Notes: a model not told the origin generated them from the letters alone. 64,000 bases of DNA from an uncultured Muribaculaceae bacterium (GCA_910584055.1 CAJTZS010000001.1:124001-188000); one strand, 5' to 3'; shown: positions 7,261 to 15,850, counted from the first letter of the stretch. Program-made: numbers and translations.

Positions 7261-7719
7261 TTAATGATTGGTCTCATTTTCATGAGACACAACGTCACGT
7301 ACAGTATTCAGCTCTTTATACGTTTCTGCCAATGGTTTCCCACGCGAGTCTGTTTTGAAAGTAAAACAACCATATCCTCTATCTCCATTTGAATGATTTT
7401 CTACTTTGTAGACAGTACAAGGTTTAAGGTTAATCATTTGCTTTTCCATAGAATGTTGCAGTACAGACACTACTTTATAAGATGGATTATTTCTATCGAA
7501 ATAGAAAACATTTGTTGCCATAGAATCATTTCTGAGTTCTACATTATACAAATTATAATTTACTCCATCTTCTTCTATAGTCAAGGAAATAATATTATTA
7601 CCTCGTTTAGTGCATACTGCTTCGGTGGTAATATCAAAATAAATTGAATTATCCGTGCAACCCGCAAATAGCATACAGACTACAATACATAGTATGGGAT
7701 TATTTGCTTTTACTTTCAT
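7261..7719 (-). CDS. Hypothetical lipoprotein, 152 aa
   Basis: The N-terminus MKVKANNPILCIVVCMLFAG is followed by Cys21, an LFAGC lipobox, so the product is probably anchored in a membrane. The remainder looks beta-rich with no recognised domain. The start at 7719 is preferred over 7761 because it is preceded by a GGAAGG ribosome-binding site and gives a proper signal peptide. The start overlaps the end of the truncated upstream gene by 20 bp, as in an operon. Its upstream partner has been destroyed by the IS21 junction. Confidence 0.55.
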   Translation of the reverse strand: MKVKANNPILCIVVCMLFAGCTDNSIYFDITTEAVCTKRGNNIISLTIEEDGVNYNLYNVELRNDSMATNVFYFDRNNPSYKVVSVLQHSMEKQMINLKPCTVYKVENHSNGDRGYGCFTFKTDSRGKPLAETYKELNTVRDVVSHENETNH

Positions 7720-7816
7720 AATCCTTCCACCATTGATTAATTGTATTAATTTTGTATTCATCAGGGTTGCTTGACTTTAGCAAATTCTCCAATGAATTCT
7801 TACCATATGTGTGGTT
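7700..7816 (-). pseudogene. C-terminal remnant of a gene cut off at the IS21 end
   Basis: The frame runs out of IS21 and encodes 38 native residues from NHTYGKNSLENLLKSS to NQWWKDYESKSK. The remainder of the gene is absent: across the IS lies an unrelated methylase gene in the same orientation. The family cannot be told from 38 residues. Placement ahead of a lipoprotein and small AT-rich genes is compatible with the tail of a toxin or effector followed by accessory genes, but that is speculation. Confidence 0.5.
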
Positions 7817-7850
7817 TGGAAAACCCAGGCTCGGATGACCCCTTAGACCA
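7817..7850 (+). repeat. IS21 left terminal inverted repeat
   Basis: 34 bp beginning TGGAAAACCCAGGCTCGGAT, identical to the complement of 10466-10499. Confidence 0.93.
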
Positions 7851-7995
7851 GGTTGAATTGACCCCTTGAGCCAAAATATCACTGACCCTTTTGCCCAATA
7901 TAAAAATGACCCCTGTCGACGTAATGTCAGCAGGGGCTTTTATATGTATCTTTGAATTCCGTTTTGGCCGACGGGGGATATAACTCAAAGAAAAC

Positions 7996-9618
7996 ATGAA
8001 CACAAAATTAAAAAATATTCTCCTATGTCACGCATCGGGGATGGGCATAAAAGGCATCAGCAGTGCCTTTGGCATATCCCGGAACACGGTGCGCCGCTAT
8101 GTGAGAATGTATCAGGACAGCGGGATCCCCGCTGAGAAGCTGCCGTCGCTGAGCGATGCGCGTCTACAGGAACTATTTGCCATACCCGGGGCGAGGGAAC
8201 GTAAACCGTCGGAGCGGCAGATCAGGCTTGAAGCCCTATTGCCCGATTATGCGGCGCGGCTTTCCCGAAAGGGTATGACGGTCAAGAAATTGTATGAAGA
8301 GTATCATGCCGACCATCCCGATGGCTATCTGAAGGCATCTTTCGGGATGAAACTCAGGCAGTTCATGCTGCAGACCAACGCCATCGGCCATGTGGAGCAC
8401 CGCGCCGGAGACCAGATGTATATCGATTTTGCCGGAGACCGTCTGGAAATAGTCGAAGAGGCAACAGCCGAGGTACGAAAGGTCGAGGTGTTTGTGGCGA
8501 TACTTCCATGTAGCCACTACACATATTGCGAGGCAGTGTGGACGCAGAAGAAGGAAGACCTGATCAAGGCCTGCGAAAACGCCATCCGTTTCTACGGCGG
8601 CGCACCATGTGCGATTGTGCCTGACAACCTGAAATCTGCCGTCACGCGCAGTGGCCGCGACGAGCCGGTCATAAATCCTGACTTCGAATCCTTTGCCGAG
8701 CATTACGGCTGCGCCGTGATGCCTGCCCGTGTAAGGCATCCCAAGGACAAGGCTCTGGTGGAAAATGCGGTAAAACTGATGTATCGGTCCGTGTATGTAG
8801 ACCTTGAAGGTCTGGTTTTCCATAATCTTGAGTCGCTTAACGAAGCAATCCTCAGGTCTCTGGAGAAGTTCAACGCACGCAATCTGACGCGTCGGAAGGA
8901 ATCACGCCGTCAGCTCTTTGAGGCAGTGGAGCGGGAGAGTCTCCGGCCATTGCCTGCGAACCGCTATCAGATGAGACAGCGGGCTGTCGCGACAGTACAG
9001 CGTAACAGCTACGTCACTCTGCACAAGCATCACTATAGTGTGCCTGTGCAATATGTAGGCAAACGTGTGGATCTGGTCTACGACACTGACACGATCGACA
9101 TCTTTCATGGCTTTACCCATGTGGCGACGCATCACCGCAACGACACTCCGTATGAATATACAACGAAACCGTCACACAATCTGCCTGGACGCAAGGGGAG
9201 CTGCGAGAGCGACATTGCGGAACTGCTTTCACGCGCGGCACAGATCGACAACATCGTATTGCACTATCTGCGGGCTGTCATCGAAGACAGGCGTTATCCG
9301 GAACTTGCCTTCAGAGTCTGTCGTGGCATCATGAAACTTGAGAAAAAGTACGGACAGGAACGGCTTGTGTCGGGATGCGCCGCGGCAATGGACGCACGCC
9401 TTTACAGTGTCAGCGACATGGTGGACATACTTGAGTCCGGGGCCGATGCGGATTATTTGCCGGGGGCTGACGCCAACGGCAATGACCCTCAGACACCCTC
9501 CCACCGGAACATACGCGGTAAGGAATATTTTGCCGCCAGCATAAAACTATCAGCCAACAACAACGAACAACATGGAAACGAACAACATGGAAACGAACAA
9601 CATGGAAACGAACAATAA
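7996..9618 (+). CDS. istA: IS21-family transposase IstA
   Basis: A 540-residue DDE transposase. The N-terminal HTH is clear (HASGMGIKGISSAFGISRNTVRRYV). The rve catalytic core has the expected acidic residues: Asp in DQMYIDFAGD, Asp in IVPDNLKSAV and Glu in KDKALVENAVKLMYRSVY. The C-terminus is an odd low-complexity run of NEQHG units encoded by a 15-bp tandem repeat. The stop lies within istB, whose start codons are inside the same repeat. Length is normal for IstA, and both genes look functional. Confidence 0.95.
   Translation: MNTKLKNILLCHASGMGIKGISSAFGISRNTVRRYVRMYQDSGIPAEKLPSLSDARLQELFAIPGARERKPSERQIRLEALLPDYAARLSRKGMTVKKLYEEYHADHPDGYLKASFGMKLRQFMLQTNAIGHVEHRAGDQMYIDFAGDRLEIVEEATAEVRKVEVFVAILPCSHYTYCEAVWTQKKEDLIKACENAIRFYGGAPCAIVPDNLKSAVTRSGRDEPVINPDFESFAEHYGCAVMPARVRHPKDKALVENAVKLMYRSVYVDLEGLVFHNLESLNEAILRSLEKFNARNLTRRKESRRQLFEAVERESLRPLPANRYQMRQRAVATVQRNSYVTLHKHHYSVPVQYVGKRVDLVYDTDTIDIFHGFTHVATHHRNDTPYEYTTKPSHNLPGRKGSCESDIAELLSRAAQIDNIVLHYLRAVIEDRRYPELAFRVCRGIMKLEKKYGQERLVSGCAAAMDARLYSVSDMVDILESGADADYLPGADANGNDPQTPSHRNIRGKEYFAASIKLSANNNEQHGNEQHGNEQHGNEQ
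9566..9615 (+). repeat. Three 15-bp tandem repeats at the istA/istB overlap
   Basis: The unit AACAACATGGAAACG occurs three times (9566-9610) plus a partial AACAA. It encodes NEQHG units in istA and METNN units in istB, and supplies three alternative in-frame ATG codons for istB (9572, 9587, 9602). Confidence 0.9.
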
Positions 9619-10387
9619 AACCACGCCAATAACAGCGGAGAAAGACCGCAACTCCATCTCTCTGGACCTGATGCACCGTATGCGCTTACACGGCATGTCG
9701 GCAACGTTCTCCGAAAGTCTTCAGGCCACATTCGCCGAGACAATGACACCGGACAGCTTTCTGAACTGGCTGCTATCCAGAGAATGGGACTACAGGGCCG
9801 CACGCAATATCGAGCGCCTGGTGAAGAACGCAAACTTCAGATACGATGACGCGTCGGTGGCGCAGATTGACTATAACCTTCCGCGTGGCCTGGATCGCAA
9901 TCAGATGGAACGTCTCGCATCGCTGGACTTTGTCCGTAAAGGTGAAAACCTGTTCATCACAGGCTGTTCGGGTACGGGCAAAAGCTATCTGGCTACAGCA
10001 CTGGGATACGAGGCATGCAAGGTCGGTATGCGCGTCCTGTACGCGAACGCATCCAAACTGATGGGAACCCTGAAAATCGCCAAAAACAAAGGGACAATCG
10101 AAACGGAACTCAAGAAACTCGAAAAAACGCAGCTACTTATCCTCGACGATCTCTTCCTGGTGCCTCTCGACGCCAAGGAACGCGCACATCTTACGGAAAT
10201 CATCGAAGACCGCCATGGTCGCAAATCAATCATAGTGACATCACAGCTCCCCGAACTGGACTGGTACGAAGCAATCGGTGACTCCACAGTGGCAGATGCA
10301 ATACTCGACCGCATTGTCCACACTGCCCATCGAATAACGCTTACCGGCGAAAGCGTCCGTAAGCTCAAAGCTATAAAAAGCAGATAA
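9572..10387 (+). CDS. istB: IS21-family helper ATPase IstB
   Basis: A 271-residue AAA+ ATPase that assists IstA in target capture and transposition. Walker A GCSGTGKSYLATALG lies near residues 131-145 and Walker B QLLILDDLFL near residue 190. An arginine-rich C-terminus (DRIVHTAHRITLTGESVRKL) matches IstB. Three METNN repeats form the N-terminus; the true start may be any of the ATGs at 9572, 9587 or 9602, and the mature core begins near SLDLMHRMRLHGM. The gene overlaps istA by up to 47 bp, which suggests translational coupling. Confidence 0.95.
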   Translation: METNNMETNNMETNNKTTPITAEKDRNSISLDLMHRMRLHGMSATFSESLQATFAETMTPDSFLNWLLSREWDYRAARNIERLVKNANFRYDDASVAQIDYNLPRGLDRNQMERLASLDFVRKGENLFITGCSGTGKSYLATALGYEACKVGMRVLYANASKLMGTLKIAKNKGTIETELKKLEKTQLLILDDLFLVPLDAKERAHLTEIIEDRHGRKSIIVTSQLPELDWYEAIGDSTVADAILDRIVHTAHRITLTGESVRKLKAIKSR

Positions 10388-10465
10388 GACAAAATAAAAC
10401 TGACCCCGTCGGCCATAACGTTTTCAGGGGGCAATTCAAAATATTTTCAGGGGTCAATTCATCCT

Positions 10466-10499
10466 TGGTCTAAGGGGTCATCCGAGCCTGGGTTTTCCA
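10466..10499 (-). repeat. IS21 right terminal inverted repeat
   Basis: The exact complement of 7817-7850; ends in CA at 10499. Confidence 0.93.
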
Positions 10500-11866
10500 G
10501 CCTCCTTAGCGTCGTCTCCGAACATCTCATAAAAGTCGCCGACCCTGAATATCAGTATCGCGTCGGGATGTTTCTTTTTCATCTCCTGATACTGCTGCAA
10601 CAGCGGTTTCTCCTTTGGCACTTCCGTCCTTTCGGCGATATTCCGGTTTTCCTTCTCGGCGGTATCCTGTTTTTCGGCCGGGGTGTCGGGCGGAGTCAGT
10701 TTAGGTGAATAGCCGTTATAGCGGTCAACATCGAGACGAAGACGCATTGACACGTCGAGGGCTATGCGTAAATCGCGCGCTATGCCATCCACACCTTCAT
10801 TGTGGGTGTAGATTATACCGGGTTTGCCGTACTGATCCGTCCCGATTTTTGCATCGGTGCAAATGACGTTTTGCGGAAACGCGGTGAAGAATTTGTTGCC
10901 GGAGACCTTCGTCCCGGAATCGACGACACTCTGGATGAAGAATTCCTCGTCTGCCGAAAGTGATTTTTTGCCGTCATGTTTCTGGAGGACTATCAGGTCA
11001 CTCCCGGTCTCGGTCCCGGCGGTCTCGGTGAACGTGTTGTTGGGGAGGCGCAGCGCGGCAACAAGGTCGGCGCGCCTCACCAGCTCCATCCTGACAAACG
11101 GGGAGGCGGCGTTCATCACCCCCTGCGGGGCGATGAATGCCACGATACCACCTTCGCGCACGGAGTCGAGTGCCTTCAGGAAAAAATAATTGTGTATCGC
11201 CTTGGATGCCTGACGGTAGGCCGTATCCTTGCTTTTTGCATATAGAGGGTCTGCAACCGCGAAGTCCCCGAAAGGGATATTGGACGCGGCCACGTCGAAA
11301 TAGCCCTCGAAGTCCTTCTCTATATTCTCGAAGCCTTCCGACCTTACGGTGGTCGAGGGATGCAGCGCGGAAAGTATCCGCCCTGTCAGCAGGTCTTTTT
11401 CAAACGACATCACTTCCATGCCGGCGTTTGTGGCCATGAAGGTGTCTATGAAGTCACCGCGCCCCGCACTCGGTTCAAGAAAACGCTTGGCAACGACCCC
11501 GGCGTCCTGCAAGGACTCCGCTATCGCGTCAATGACCGGCTGCGGGGTATAGAAAGCCGTCAGCACCGAGGCTTTGAGCGAGTCCATATACCCCTTGAAC
11601 TCCCGGTCGTCCTTTGAATAGTCGTGTATGATCCTGCGCAGTTCCACTGTCGGGGTGAACAGTCCGAGGTCAGACTTGCTCCACTGCGCGGCATCCGCGA
11701 TACTGTCGGCTGGATTGAGGATGCACTTCAGCCCCCCGAATCCGGCGTATTTCCTCAATATGCCGCACTCCTGTATGTCAGGCCCCCTGTGCTCGACACC
11801 GAGTCTGAACGCCAGACGTATGGCCTCGGTGTTGTCGCGCATGGTGTTCAAACGGTTATAGCTCAT
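10478..11866 (-). pseudogene. N-6 adenine DNA methylase/helicase protein, C-terminus lost at IS21
   Basis: The intact part holds an N6-adenine methyltransferase fold: KYAGFGGLK, motif I FLEPSAGRGDF, and SNIPFGDF in the position of the NPPY catalytic motif. A short linker follows, then the start of a MutS domain I (QEMKKKHPDAILIFRVGDFY). In related Bacteroidales elements such proteins are very long and continue into helicase domains; here the frame meets the IS21 end at 10499 and stops at 10478 after 462 residues. The methylase domain may still fold. The start at 11866 overlaps the DUF1896 gene by 11 bp. These proteins are thought to modify or protect element DNA; the target is unknown. Confidence 0.85.
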
Positions 11867-12296
11867 AGCCGTCGAGTATTTCCGTTATCGTGCCGAGAAG
11901 TTCGTCATGCAACGCCTGACGGTCATCCGGGTAGTTCCCGTTGACATTGTGGCGGTCGAGCACGGGCCTTACATCCCGGTGCCGCACCATATGCACCGCC
12001 GTCGGCTCCCATGTCTCAGGGGAGAGCCGTGTCCAGCAGTCTTCCTCTATGACCTCGTGCACCGCGTCATAGCGGGAGAAGAACAGCCCTTCAAGCAATG
12101 TCCGCATCGCCAATTCCTGGCATATATGCGGGGCGCGGCCGCTCAGGAAGTTTGTTATATATATGTCAAGTGCCGAATCGGCACGTTCCGATATGAATTT
12201 CTCGTTGTTGTACTTGTCGAAATGGTGGTCGGCAAGGTGTCGGCGCAGATATTGGACATAAAAGTCGAGCAGCGCGTAATCCTGTGCATCTTTCAT
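11856..12296 (-). CDS. DUF1896 family protein
   Basis: A 146-residue helical protein with the DUF1896 pattern: LDFYVQYLRRHLADHHFDK, FISERADSALDIY, then LLEGLFFSRYDAVHEVIEED, and a final helical segment near the C-terminus. Family members are restricted to Bacteroidota conjugative and mobilizable elements, and no biochemical role is known. It is translated just before the methylase gene with an 11-bp overlap, so the two products may work together. No signal peptide or membrane segment. Confidence 0.8.
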   Translation of the reverse strand: MKDAQDYALLDFYVQYLRRHLADHHFDKYNNEKFISERADSALDIYITNFLSGRAPHICQELAMRTLLEGLFFSRYDAVHEVIEEDCWTRLSPETWEPTAVHMVRHRDVRPVLDRHNVNGNYPDDRQALHDELLGTITEILDGYEL

Positions 12297-12384
12297 CTCG
12301 CGTCATGGTTTTTCATTGTCCCGGCGGAATACCGGGGATGCCCCGTATCTTTTTCCGTCGGCCCGGACTGTCTTGCCGGGTAAT

Positions 12385-12416
12385 AGTGGCAGACGGATAA
12401 ATCCCCGTCTGCCACT
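12385..12416 (-). terminator. Strong hairpin between topoisomerase-like and DUF1896 genes
   Basis: A 12-bp perfect stem (12385-12396 with 12405-12416, AGTGGCAGACGG) and 8-nt loop in the 161-bp gap. No T-run follows on either strand, so it may be a transcript-stabilising or attenuating hairpin rather than a terminator. Confidence 0.45.
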
Positions 12417-12457
12417 TGTCTTATTACGGAGTCCCTGCCATAAGGCGGAATGTCCGT

Positions 12458-13405
12458 CTATTTGGCGAACAGCTCCGTCAGGTGGACTGCAACCAGCTTG
12501 TAGACCTTGCTCTCGTCAGCCGTCAGGTCGACGGGCAGAAGTCCGGTTACTGTAATCGCGTAGTGCGCGATACCGTCGGCTCCGGCTCTCCACATACCCT
12601 CGTTGCCGGTCACCTCGGTGTTCTCCGCATATTTACCCACCGACGGGTTATGGCGGAGAAGAGCGAGAGCATCCGCTATGTCTGCGGCTGCCGACGGCGG
12701 AAGGATGTTTGAGGCGGAGGGATACGATATAAGCCCCTTGTTGTAAAGCGACATGGCGGCTGCGACGGTGGCCGACGGGGATATTCCGAACCGGCTCTCC
12801 GCCGCATTCTGCAATTCGGGAAGTCCCCAAGGGGCATAGGACGGGGCATCGGCGGCTACCCCGGCGTCTTCGGGCTTGACCCCGATTGTGAATTCCGCGA
12901 TTGCGTTGTCATGGAACGTCTCATATCCGGTCGGGAGGTGTCCGGCATCAGAGATTGCAGCCTCTATGTCCGCGCGTGTGATACGACGCAGCCACAGTCT
13001 CGAAGTCTTGGTGTTGCATCCGATATAGTTTTTCATGCTCTCGAACATGACCTCACCGAAAGCCGAGGGTTTCATGGCGTTGAAAACGATGTCGGACTCC
13101 TGCCACAGCCTTTTGATTACCGAAAGCTGGGCTGCATCGCGGGCTGTGCGCGAAGACTTGTCACCGCGTTTCTCACGAGGTCCGAAACGGTAGTTGGCGG
13201 CAAAGGTCTCGTCGGCGGTCATGTCGGATGACACGCTGAACTCAAATCGGGACTTGGGTTTCGCGGTTACGATGTTGCCCCCGGTCCATGACACCGAGAT
13301 GTCGCCTTTCGAGTAGTACCCCTTGCGCTGGATGTTCACGCCGAGCGACTGGGCGATTGTCTTCGCCACCGCGCGGCTCTCTGTCAGTATGAATATTTTT
13401 GTCAT
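12458..13405 (-). CDS. Type IA topoisomerase-like protein with degenerate catalytic sites
   Basis: The 315-residue protein aligns by eye with the N-terminal half of TopB/TopA: a TOPRIM-like start (MTKIFILTESRAVAKTIAQS), then the topoisomerase fold with PELQNAAESRFGISPSATVA and GLISYPSAS. The TOPRIM DPDREGE position reads MKPSAFGE (residues 111-118), so both metal-binding Asp residues are lost. Tyr228 is kept, but the usual Arg after it (YxR) is Ser. It is about half the length of an active enzyme. It probably binds DNA without relaxing it. Such a gene is commonly found next to DUF4099/DUF3945 genes in Bacteroidales elements (general knowledge). Confidence 0.75.
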   Translation of the reverse strand: MTKIFILTESRAVAKTIAQSLGVNIQRKGYYSKGDISVSWTGGNIVTAKPKSRFEFSVSSDMTADETFAANYRFGPREKRGDKSSRTARDAAQLSVIKRLWQESDIVFNAMKPSAFGEVMFESMKNYIGCNTKTSRLWLRRITRADIEAAISDAGHLPTGYETFHDNAIAEFTIGVKPEDAGVAADAPSYAPWGLPELQNAAESRFGISPSATVAAAMSLYNKGLISYPSASNILPPSAAADIADALALLRHNPSVGKYAENTEVTGNEGMWRAGADGIAHYAITVTGLLPVDLTADESKVYKLVAVHLTELFAK

Positions 13406-13439
13406 TTATGTGTCTTTGTTTTAATTCTGAATTTATTTT

Positions 13440-14837
13440 TTACATCTTGCGGCCTTTGGACTGCTTTTTCTGCTTGCTGTCCTTGGGGGCTGTCTGACCC
13501 TTTTCAAGAGGCTCCTTTACGCCCTTGGTCGCCTCGTTGGTCTTGCCCTCGTTGTTGACCGCAGTCTGGACCCGGCTCTCGTTGGAGGGGGCGATTGTCT
13601 TTCCCTGCCGCGGGTCGTTGGGTATTGCCTCCGCCTTCTGCTTATCCGGGTTGTACCACAGGTACAGGGTGCAGGGATTGCCTTTTTTGTCGACGCGGTT
13701 TGTCAGCACCGCGACACCTCCGGACTCATAGTCCTTCTGCTGCTGTTCGGTGAGCGGTATGTGGTCCCACTGCGACAGGTGTTTCAGTGTGCCCTCCTTG
13801 GTCAGCCATGTGTTTGTCTTGACCTTGGGTGCGCCGTCCTGAGACTGCGACTGTTTCTGCTTTTTAGCTCCCTTGGGGACAAATTCCACGTCCCGGCGGT
13901 CCGCGCTGATCTGGAGGGTCACGGTGTATTCCTTGCCGTTCTTGCCTGAGATGCGTTTGGGCGGGAGGGCCTTTCCGCTCTTCAGTTCCTCGACCTCCTG
14001 GATCGTGAGCTTGGTCTGGCCTATGGTGTCGCGGACATACACATCCTTGACAGGCACCGATACAATCTCGTTGGTGTAGCGGTCGATGCTGACGAAGGAG
14101 GGAACTTTCTCGCCCGTGGTGCTGTCCACCAGATCGGCGATGCGGCCGAGGTTACCCGTGTTACGGAGGTTGGCCTTGTCCTCGTCGGTGAAGGTCATGC
14201 CCTTGAATTCCTCGTCAAGCCGTGGCTGTCTGCATATGAAATGCGGCACCACCTTGACGCTGCCGTCGGGGTCGGTCCTGAATGACAGTCGCGCCGCCAG
14301 CGTGTATTTCTCCCCGAACAGCGTCGGGGTGACGGTGACGAGTCCCGATTTGCGGTTGTAGAGCATCTCGCGCAGGTCTCCGGACTCGTCGAGGGATTTG
14401 CGGTCGATGCCCCAGCGTGTGCCGAGTTCCTCCCAGTCCACCTTGTCGGGGTCAATGGCCTTGTAGCGGCTCTCCTTTTTGCTCTCCTCCTGTGAGGGAA
14501 GTTCGACCTTTGCCGGGGCGAGGAGGTCTTTGTTGGCTTCGGGGTCTTTGAGCATCTCTGCCATGACGGGACCCACCTTGTCGAATGTTTCGGCGTCGGC
14601 CTTGAAAAATCCGAACAGCGAGGGGTTCTTGCACTGCCGCATGAAGTTGGACAGGAAAGCCTCTATCGGGTTCTGGCGAATGTTGAATTTCACAAGGTCT
14701 CCGAGTGAGGCGGTCTTGGCATCCTTCATTATAGGTGTGCCGTCCTCGTTGAGTCCCGCGACCGCTCCGGTCTGGCCTGTCTCGTTGTTGCGGGCTATGA
14801 GCACCTGTTCTTTGTCGGGTGTCTGGTCTTGTGCCAT
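13440..14837 (-). CDS. DUF4099/DUF3945 domain protein
   Basis: A 465-residue hydrophilic protein. After an N-terminal region (to about 125), a DUF4099-like section (KVDWEELGTRWGIDRKSL to about residue 230) is followed by a DUF3945 module with VPSFVSIDRYTNEIVSVPV and SADRRDVEFVPKG, then a second, shorter DUF3945-like unit (LSQWDHIPLTEQQQKDYESG). The last 60 residues are Lys/Gln-rich and probably disordered. These domains are hallmarks of Bacteroidota integrative elements; their role is unknown but is assumed to be in DNA processing or transfer. It lies 34 bp from the topoisomerase-like gene and 5 bp from the HTH gene, so it is part of one leftward operon. Confidence 0.82.
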   Translation of the reverse strand: MAQDQTPDKEQVLIARNNETGQTGAVAGLNEDGTPIMKDAKTASLGDLVKFNIRQNPIEAFLSNFMRQCKNPSLFGFFKADAETFDKVGPVMAEMLKDPEANKDLLAPAKVELPSQEESKKESRYKAIDPDKVDWEELGTRWGIDRKSLDESGDLREMLYNRKSGLVTVTPTLFGEKYTLAARLSFRTDPDGSVKVVPHFICRQPRLDEEFKGMTFTDEDKANLRNTGNLGRIADLVDSTTGEKVPSFVSIDRYTNEIVSVPVKDVYVRDTIGQTKLTIQEVEELKSGKALPPKRISGKNGKEYTVTLQISADRRDVEFVPKGAKKQKQSQSQDGAPKVKTNTWLTKEGTLKHLSQWDHIPLTEQQQKDYESGGVAVLTNRVDKKGNPCTLYLWYNPDKQKAEAIPNDPRQGKTIAPSNESRVQTAVNNEGKTNEATKGVKEPLEKGQTAPKDSKQKKQSKGRKM

Positions 14838-14842
14838 TTTAT

Positions 14843-15163
14843 CTATGTTGCTATGTGGACGGTCTCTTGCCGTTTTCCGGCCGCGACGCAGCCGCGGGTG
14901 TCGTCACCCAGTATGTATCCGAGCACGTCGGGGGTCAGGTAATGTATGGGACCGCCGGGTGTCTTGCGGATATAGGGGAGTGTGCCGTCTTTCCTTAGAT
15001 TGTACTGCTGCCGCTCGCTTATCCCGAACTTCCGTTCCACCTCCTTGGGGGTCAGCAGCCGTGGCATCTGGAATTCGGTGCCGTTGAGACGGCTGTCTAT
15101 GCTGTCGAGCCTCTCAATCACTGTCCTGAGGAGACCCATAAGGGCTGTGGTGTCGGTTGTCAT
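14843..15163 (-). CDS. Helix-turn-helix (excisionase-like) protein, 106 aa
   Basis: A central winged-helix/HTH_17-type motif is visible: LLTPKEVERKFGISERQQYN followed by LRKDGTLPYIRKTPGGPIHY, the helix-turn-helix and wing of excisionase-like proteins. The N-terminal 35 residues form an amphipathic helix likely used for dimerization. The start codon overlaps the stop of the preceding gene (ATGA, 15160-15163), so translation is coupled. It may control excision or the downstream operon. Confidence 0.75.
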   Translation of the reverse strand: MTTDTTALMGLLRTVIERLDSIDSRLNGTEFQMPRLLTPKEVERKFGISERQQYNLRKDGTLPYIRKTPGGPIHYLTPDVLGYILGDDTRGCVAAGKRQETVHIAT

Positions 15164-15567
15164 GGGCGTGGCGGTGTTTTTATGCGGCGTTTTTCGAGTA
15201 TCGCCATTATTGTCTTGCGGCTGAAGTCAATCCCGTATGTGGATATTGCGTCGGTTACGTCTCCGAGCCTGAACTGGCCCGTGCCTCCGTCCCCTACATC
15301 GGTAAGGCTGTATTTCTTGATGTAGCGGTAGGCTGTCCTCTCGCATACCATCCAGATCAGCTGGAGTTCCTTGCAGGTGACAAGGTAGTTCCTCTCCACG
15401 TCGTCGAGATAGTAGTCCTCATACTGCGGTCTCCCTTTTGTTTTTATCGGTGCTGCGTCCGGACCGTCCACAAACGCCAGCACCTTTTGCATTATGCCGT
15501 GCATCTCATCCATGCGGATTCGCATAGCACTTATTTCGCTGCAATAATCTATGGCTGTTTCGCTCAT
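15160..15567 (-). CDS. Putative DNA-binding protein, 135 aa
   Basis: The C-terminal half has a CKELQLIWMVCERTAYRYIK stretch resembling a helix-turn-helix, followed by a possible second one (GDVTDAISTYGIDFSRKTIM). The N-terminus (MSETAIDYCSEISAMRIRMD) is helical. The ATG at 15567 is preferred to the one at 15600, which adds an unlikely 11-residue extension. Four-base overlap with the next gene. Family not recognised; by position it belongs to the small regulator set seen near integrases of Bacteroidales elements. Confidence 0.6.
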   Translation of the reverse strand: MSETAIDYCSEISAMRIRMDEMHGIMQKVLAFVDGPDAAPIKTKGRPQYEDYYLDDVERNYLVTCKELQLIWMVCERTAYRYIKKYSLTDVGDGGTGQFRLGDVTDAISTYGIDFSRKTIMAILEKRRIKTPPRP

Positions 15568-15850
15568 TGTTAGTGAATAAATGTTACGGAGCCCAATCAT
15601 GGATTTACGCTCCTGTTTTTATGTTTCGGTTTTCTCTTGTTTCCGGGTGGAATAGGGACTGTTCCTTTTTTCGGATGCCCCTGTCACCGGGGAGGGGGTC
15701 TTGTCTGTCGTATCTTCATTTTCTTGTTTTTTGGTTTTGGGCGATTTTCAGAATTAAAACATCGACACTGTGATGTTTTCTCTGACAGGCTACTGACAGA
15801 GTTATGACAGCTTTCTGACTTTTTACATGATGATTGTAATGTGACCTTAT

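Larger units (their letters stand above)
7817..10499 (+). mobile_element. IS21-family insertion sequence (istA-istB)
   Basis: A complete element of 2,683 bp. The ends are TG...CA with perfect 34-bp terminal inverted repeats (7817-7850 and 10466-10499). Inside each end are several TGACCCC/TGACCCTT-type repeats, the multiple transposase-binding sites typical of IS21. It encodes istA and istB in overlapping frames. The flanking bases (GTGGTT on the left, GCCTCC on the right) show no target duplication, and the two sides carry unrelated gene fragments, so the present site is not a simple insertion. Confidence 0.95.

Noticed and set aside
7817..10499. IS21 as a source of the AT-rich small genes on its left
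   Set aside because: The perfect terminal repeats bound the IS at 7817; the genes lie outside it and differ in composition.
12385..12416. Hairpin read as a riboswitch
   Set aside because: Only a simple stem-loop; no conserved junction or aptamer-like core.
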